A stretch of DNA of 64,000 nt. It comes from Dipylidium caninum (taxonomy: Eukaryota; Platyhelminthes; Cestoda; Cyclophyllidea; Dipylidiidae). Positions 59,101 to 64,000 of the stretch are shown in pieces. Every line of letters begins with the position of its first letter. The stretch's first letter is position 1. A model generated the notes under the pieces. That model made no database searches. It was not told the origin of the DNA and was given only the letters and a program-made list of their open reading frames with translations. The stretch lies in NCBI GenBank assembly GCA_017562135.1, contig QEYB01000850.1:62001-126000 (forward strand). The letters run 5' to 3'. The translations under genes were made by a program, and so were the position numbers.

Positions 59101-62100
59101 TATGTTTACGCCTTGCCACCGCATGCATAATTGCCGAGAAGACGTGAAAAAGTTGACAACCAAATGCTACATCACACCTTCTTTGTACTTACTTTGAATC
59201 TTCCGATCCTATTCTCCTGCGTCAATGGCATGTTTTTTAACAATCTGTACGTACACTCATTTGTCTAATTGAAATAAATGGGGTTGAAGAATGAACGTTC
59301 GGCCGAATGGCAGCGATAATTCATAGTGTATCTCTGACCTCCAGCACAAACAATGTTATTCCGATGTGCTTCTAATTTCTGCTTGAGTTCCACCTTCATT
59401 GGACAGTCGTGGACAAAAATCAGGATTGCTTAATTAAAAAAAATCGTCCTGGAACTTACTTTTTCTATAGTTGTCCAGAACGACCCACGCCCTGTTCACT
59501 TCTTCGTTCACATTCCATCTGTTAGAAAGATTGGCCAAGCTCCGCAAGACCACCTACACTGGTCAATAGTCGGAGGGTCATTTTCCTTGTCAATTTTTTC
59601 GTCCTCTTCACTTTCCTCCACTTTCTCTTCCATGGGTTTGGTCCGCCGTTGTTGATTATGTTGGTGGATTCGTTAGCGCATCCACTGTTAACAATTGGAG
59701 ACAATTCATTCTCTAGCTTTGATTTTAATAGTGATGGCTGAAAAGGAGAGGGGAGAAGGAGATAATCTCGTCCAAAGATGGTATAAAGATTAATTATAGG
59801 TTTTATGCAACCTTTTCACGTGCTCTCACGAGTTGTAAGTGGATATTTTCGCGAAGAAATCAACAAACTCGAATAACACATGCCACATTTCGTCCTGTAC
59901 AGGTCTGTCGTTATGGTTATTCTCTCATATAAGTTAGATTACCTGTGATTTAAGAAGAGATTACTTGTTTTTTGGAATGTTGCTCCTCCTGTCATTTTGA
60001 AAGTCTTATTTTTATCTCCGTTTATGCTTGGCAAAAATGTTGAGCAGATTCACTTAAGATAGTTTTCAGCTTGTTACTATAGTTCACCTTTCCAACGGAG
60101 CACTTTTATTGGCAGATGAAGGTTGTAGCTGAAGCAAATCTGAAGTTCCGAGAGAGGAAAATGAGGCAGAGTTGAACTTATTAGCAAACTGTTTCTACGT
60201 AAAAACCAGGCGTTTTTACGCACGAAGTCGGGCTATTATCAGTATACAAAACTTTTATACAAGTTTCTAATAAAAATTCCACAGTTTTTCCACCGATTTT
60301 GATACCTCTGCTCCAACGAGACATCCACAAAGACTTATTCATTCATACCATGTTAAACATCATTTCCCTCCCTGTCTGCGAGTTGACGTAGGTCTCTAGA
60401 CATCCGAAAGGCTTCAAACCACCTCAATTTCATTATTTCTATCAGCTTTAGTTTATCTAAGAAAAAAAAACAACAACAGAGGTTTATGAATACATCATTA
60501 AAATGTGTAAGTTAACATCGGTGTGCCTCAATTATTGCCTAAATAATTATCATGTCTTGGTGATTTCTCACGTTATCAGTGGGTTTTTACGTTCTCCCGC
60601 TTAAATTGTGTCCAAAAGTTAAGTCATAAAACAATAAAACCTACAACATCCAATGGCGGGAGATCCGTGCCCTCTGAGGTGTTGGGGCTATGATTTAGTT
60701 AGCCCAGGCACAGAATAAAATACTCCGGTCCCTTGACTCCCAGTTGACTTGCCTGCTGCTCCCGCCAGCTTGTGAGTACCCGCTAGTGCGACAACTGCCG
60801 CGGCTTTAATAGCCATTAGGGGTAGCCGAATTTTTTTTATTCCCTCCACCCGCTCCCACTCACTTCAAAGAGGCGGTTTAATTAAACTCAGCCAAGAGAG
60901 GCGAGAACGTACTTCCCAGGCACAGCGCGTGAAGTTAACATTTAACAAATGCATGCTACTTCTAATCGCACTTTCCATGAGCACCCTTCTCCTGCAAACT
61001 GAGTTCCGCTTTCAGTGGCATCTCACCCGGAACGAGGTTATTTTAGGTCGGATCATTGGGTATCTCCCCCAAAATACACCTCGTAATGACCTTTATTACG
61101 TGAAGATGATTCACGGGAAAGAATAATCTCTTCCCCTGCTCCCAACTTGATAGGTTTTATGGTTTTTTAAATAGCTTGTAATTCCTTCTGAACCTGCCAG
61201 GAATGATGAGGACCTGAGTCACTGGGTTGCGTGCCTTCCCACCTTTAAGATCTACCCTTGCAGGTATTTTCTTCTGAGTATTCATCGTGAATAAGATTGT
61301 ATTGGGTATTCGTGTATGTTAACATGTGACGATGCGTCTTGGAAACTTCAATTTTCCGTCTGATTGCACCAAAAAGGCAGACTGGACCGAATGTGTTAGC
61401 ACGAATGAAAGTATTCAATGAAAAACACATATGGAAAGACTTAATCACAGCACATGTTGTTTTTTTTTTTTCATTTGTTTTATCTACCTTTCTTCTCTGT
61501 TTTCCAGCTTCAAGTTTAGCTTGTTTAGGCAACCATTCTCTGAAATCGAATTGTGAAAGTTGGTGGATTGGAGTAGTCGAGGCGCTGGGTTGAACTCCAT
61601 TTTATTTTATTTGAATGAATTCTCGTGTCAAAGATTTTGATATTCTTCGACAATTACCTTAAGTCATCTTCGTTAAAACTCCTCAACTCTAGTTTCATCT
61701 GGATCTCCTTGCTAATTGTTGCATTATGACGTTAAGTTTCATCTTATTGTCATGGCGCAAGTAAAAAAGCATGCTTTATCAAATGCATATCATATTTAAC
61801 CACATTTCTGTTTCCTCTTCTATCCTCTCCTTTCCATCCATTCTACAACCAAAATGCCCTTCACTTTTCTTACTCTTATTACCTCTTTACTGAGCGTACG
61901 AAGCAAAAATTTCCCTATTGTCATTTTTGTCGTTTGACCACAAACGTACTTTCCTCAAACTTGGCGACATTATAAGGGCAGACGAGGGAACTTATTTTGC
62001 TGAGCACAAGCAGACAAAATTTCCTGTCTCTACACTTTTAATTGCTTTAATATTTTGGGCAGTAGTTTGCATGAGGAGAGTGACAAGTGATTCAGCCGAT

Positions 62101-63846
62101 CTTCTTGAGCCTAACTGTCAAGACTGACCGATAATTCGGCACAAACATGAAGAAGGAAGAGGAACGGGGTGATTTTTGTACGTCTCTCCGATTTACCTTA
62201 CTTCTACCATTTAAACTCCACTCCTAATCATGTTTACTGAACACTTCAGTGTCGGGTAAAGTCAACTTAGCCTTTTGGTCATCTTAGGTTAGGATGAAGT
62301 TTGGGGTCAGGCATAATGCTTGTTTAGGCCAAAAGGGAAGCATCATGGCGACATTTTTAAATTTCTCTTTCGTTGACACCACTACTATCCTTGTACTTCC
62401 CGGTCCTACGAAAATTCGTTTGTCATCTCCTGAATTGATGGGTTGGAAGTAACCAGACTGTTAAATTGTCTTGTCTAAATATCGCGCAGGTGCCAAACAT
62501 TTCCTCTAGTTATTTTCCTAGTTGTCAAGTTAATCTATAGCGGTTCTTATAACTTCGGTGACGCTGTGGCCCTATTTGACTGTTTATTTATCTCCCACCC
62601 ATAAATAGGATCACCTTGACAATGACCTTAATCGTACTTTGTAGTTAGAATACCATTGGACTTCGTATTCTCGTCCCAAGAGTCAAGTATTTGGGCGATT
62701 TGTTGTGGTCTTTTTACTACTAAAGGGTCCCAAATTTTCAAATGCTGTTTACATTGTCGAAGTATGCGGGAGACTGAAGGGCAGGATTTGGGTGAGAGAA
62801 GCGGTCACTTCCCACGTCCTGAGAGTCATTGCAATTAATAATTCTTTAAGGGTTGCTCTGACAGAAGTGGACGTTTCTGGCCAAAAACACAGAACACATT
62901 ACCTTCTGGCTCGCGGAATACACTTAGGAGAAAACCGTGTCCTCAAAGAACATCTTTTAGCATCAAATACTTAAGTGCTTTTCGCCTGCTTTGTGTACAT
63001 TCCCTTTAATTAGTAGCTTCGCTAACCTTAATTGAGATTTTGCTTCTAGAAAAACCACCAAAAACTCCAATTGATCGAGTGTTGATTGTGGGACTGAAAT
63101 AGAAGCCTGCTTTATGACCAAGAATTTTGAATTGAGGGTGTATAAGATCATTTTTTTAATTGACAGACTTAAAAAACAACTGCCTTATCGATTGCATTAT
63201 GACTATTTGTTGACACACTCATTCCCGCCGACACCCCTTTCGGCCTCATCTAGTCGAAGTCGCCGCCCCCTCCCACACTCCCAAGGGTCCTTCTCTGCTC
63301 ATTCCAATGGGGCAATGCCTTCCCCACGCCTGACGGAATTTTTAACTCTTGTTGACATTTTAGACGCTCCACTTCAGACCATTTCTAGGCCATATCTTGG
63401 GAATTTAAGCGCTCACTGACTCCATGCGCGGTTGAGTTGTGAAATATCCTCCCTCTGCATTGCACCATTTCGTTGGCGAGCGTGTTCTATTTAACCGCCT
63501 GGAGTGTTGAAGCACTTTAACTCTGTGAAAGCCTGCATCTGCCAAAAATAAACAGTTTATTACCAGTCTGAGTGCCTTTTTTCCAAACCCTGTTCCGGGT
63601 TTATTAATCGTCTTCTTATGTGCAGTAACTTCCAATTTCACATCTTATTACAGAGCGGCGTACTTGAGTTGCGTTTTTTTTCCGTGGGCTTCATCGTAGA
63701 CACTAAATTTAACTAAAAGACTAAGAAGTCATAAACTTATCTTCAGGGAGAACTTGAGAGACCACCTAAGACCCTTCCTTTCACGTATATCTTCAACATA
63801 TTTACTTTCGCTGTCGCTGTCACCGCTACAGGCGTCACAGGCATCT
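56112..63846. other. 7.7-kb stretch without an assignable gene
   Basis: Presumably intron or 3' part of the TRIM-type gene and then spacer to the histone gene. Weak open frames at 60953-61126 (57 residues, hydrophobic start MLLLIALSMSTLLLQ), 61918-62127 and 62705-62974 (89 residues) have no recognised family. No NHL repeat, SPRY or other TRIM C-terminal domain was seen on either strand. Confidence 0.5.
60654..60767. repeat. Short inverted repeat within a GC-rich patch
   Basis: TGGCGGGAG at 60654-60662 is repeated in inverse as CTCCCGCCA at 60759-60767. The patch 60640-60920 is clearly richer in G and C than its surroundings. Could be a small structured or promoter-like element; no function inferred. 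Confidence 0.45.

Positions 63847-64000
<154 letters not shown>

Overview
The window looks like nuclear DNA of a metazoan with spliced genes, most probably a parasitic flatworm (cestode or trematode). Evidence: AT-rich introns with GT-AG ends; a bimodal intron size distribution with many introns of only 30-40 bp near gene 5' ends beside introns of 1-11 kb; mariner-type transposons; and three different genes whose first ATG sits directly behind a splice-acceptor AG, as expected where a spliced leader is added at the start codon. No bacterial operon, rRNA or convincing tRNA was found. The organism call is an inference; no species-specific marker was seen.

Layout. (1) Positions 1-31594, minus strand: one very large gene. 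I could chain 39 coding exons (7,104 nt, 2,368 codons in the window, running off the left edge) with splice phases that agree at every junction. The protein resembles the CCDC162 family (conserved N-terminal region, long helical middle, about 280-residue C-terminal coiled coil). Its introns hold four mariner remnants, all encoded on the opposite strand (8286-9785, 23517-24703, about 5600-6110, 11513-11569), a tandem repeat, purine tracts and an old direct duplication. (2) 31595-32622: a 1-kb head-to-head spacer, possibly a shared promoter. (3) 32623-33120, plus strand: a four-exon gene for a 129-residue LEM-domain protein with a C-terminal membrane anchor, i.e. a miniature emerin-like inner nuclear membrane protein, with a nearby AATAAA. 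(4) 33191-38593: mostly without an assignable gene; several minus-strand coding-like segments (34085-36453, 37140-37304) are unrecognised. (5) 38594-56111 and beyond, plus strand: RING, B-box and coiled-coil exons of a TRIM-type E3 ubiquitin ligase (resembling the Thin/abba and NHL-1 branch), spread over introns of 2.7, 3.2 and 10.7 kb; its 3' part was not found. (6) 56112-63846: long stretch with only weak ORFs. (7) 63847-64000, minus strand: the C-terminal half of a histone H4 with three replacements in this extremely conserved protein.

The genes do not form an operon-like functional unit. LEM proteins and histone H4 act in chromatin and nuclear-envelope organisation, the TRIM protein in ubiquitination, and CCDC162-like proteins are poorly characterised. 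Family names come from reading translated exons and from memory of the families; no database search was possible.
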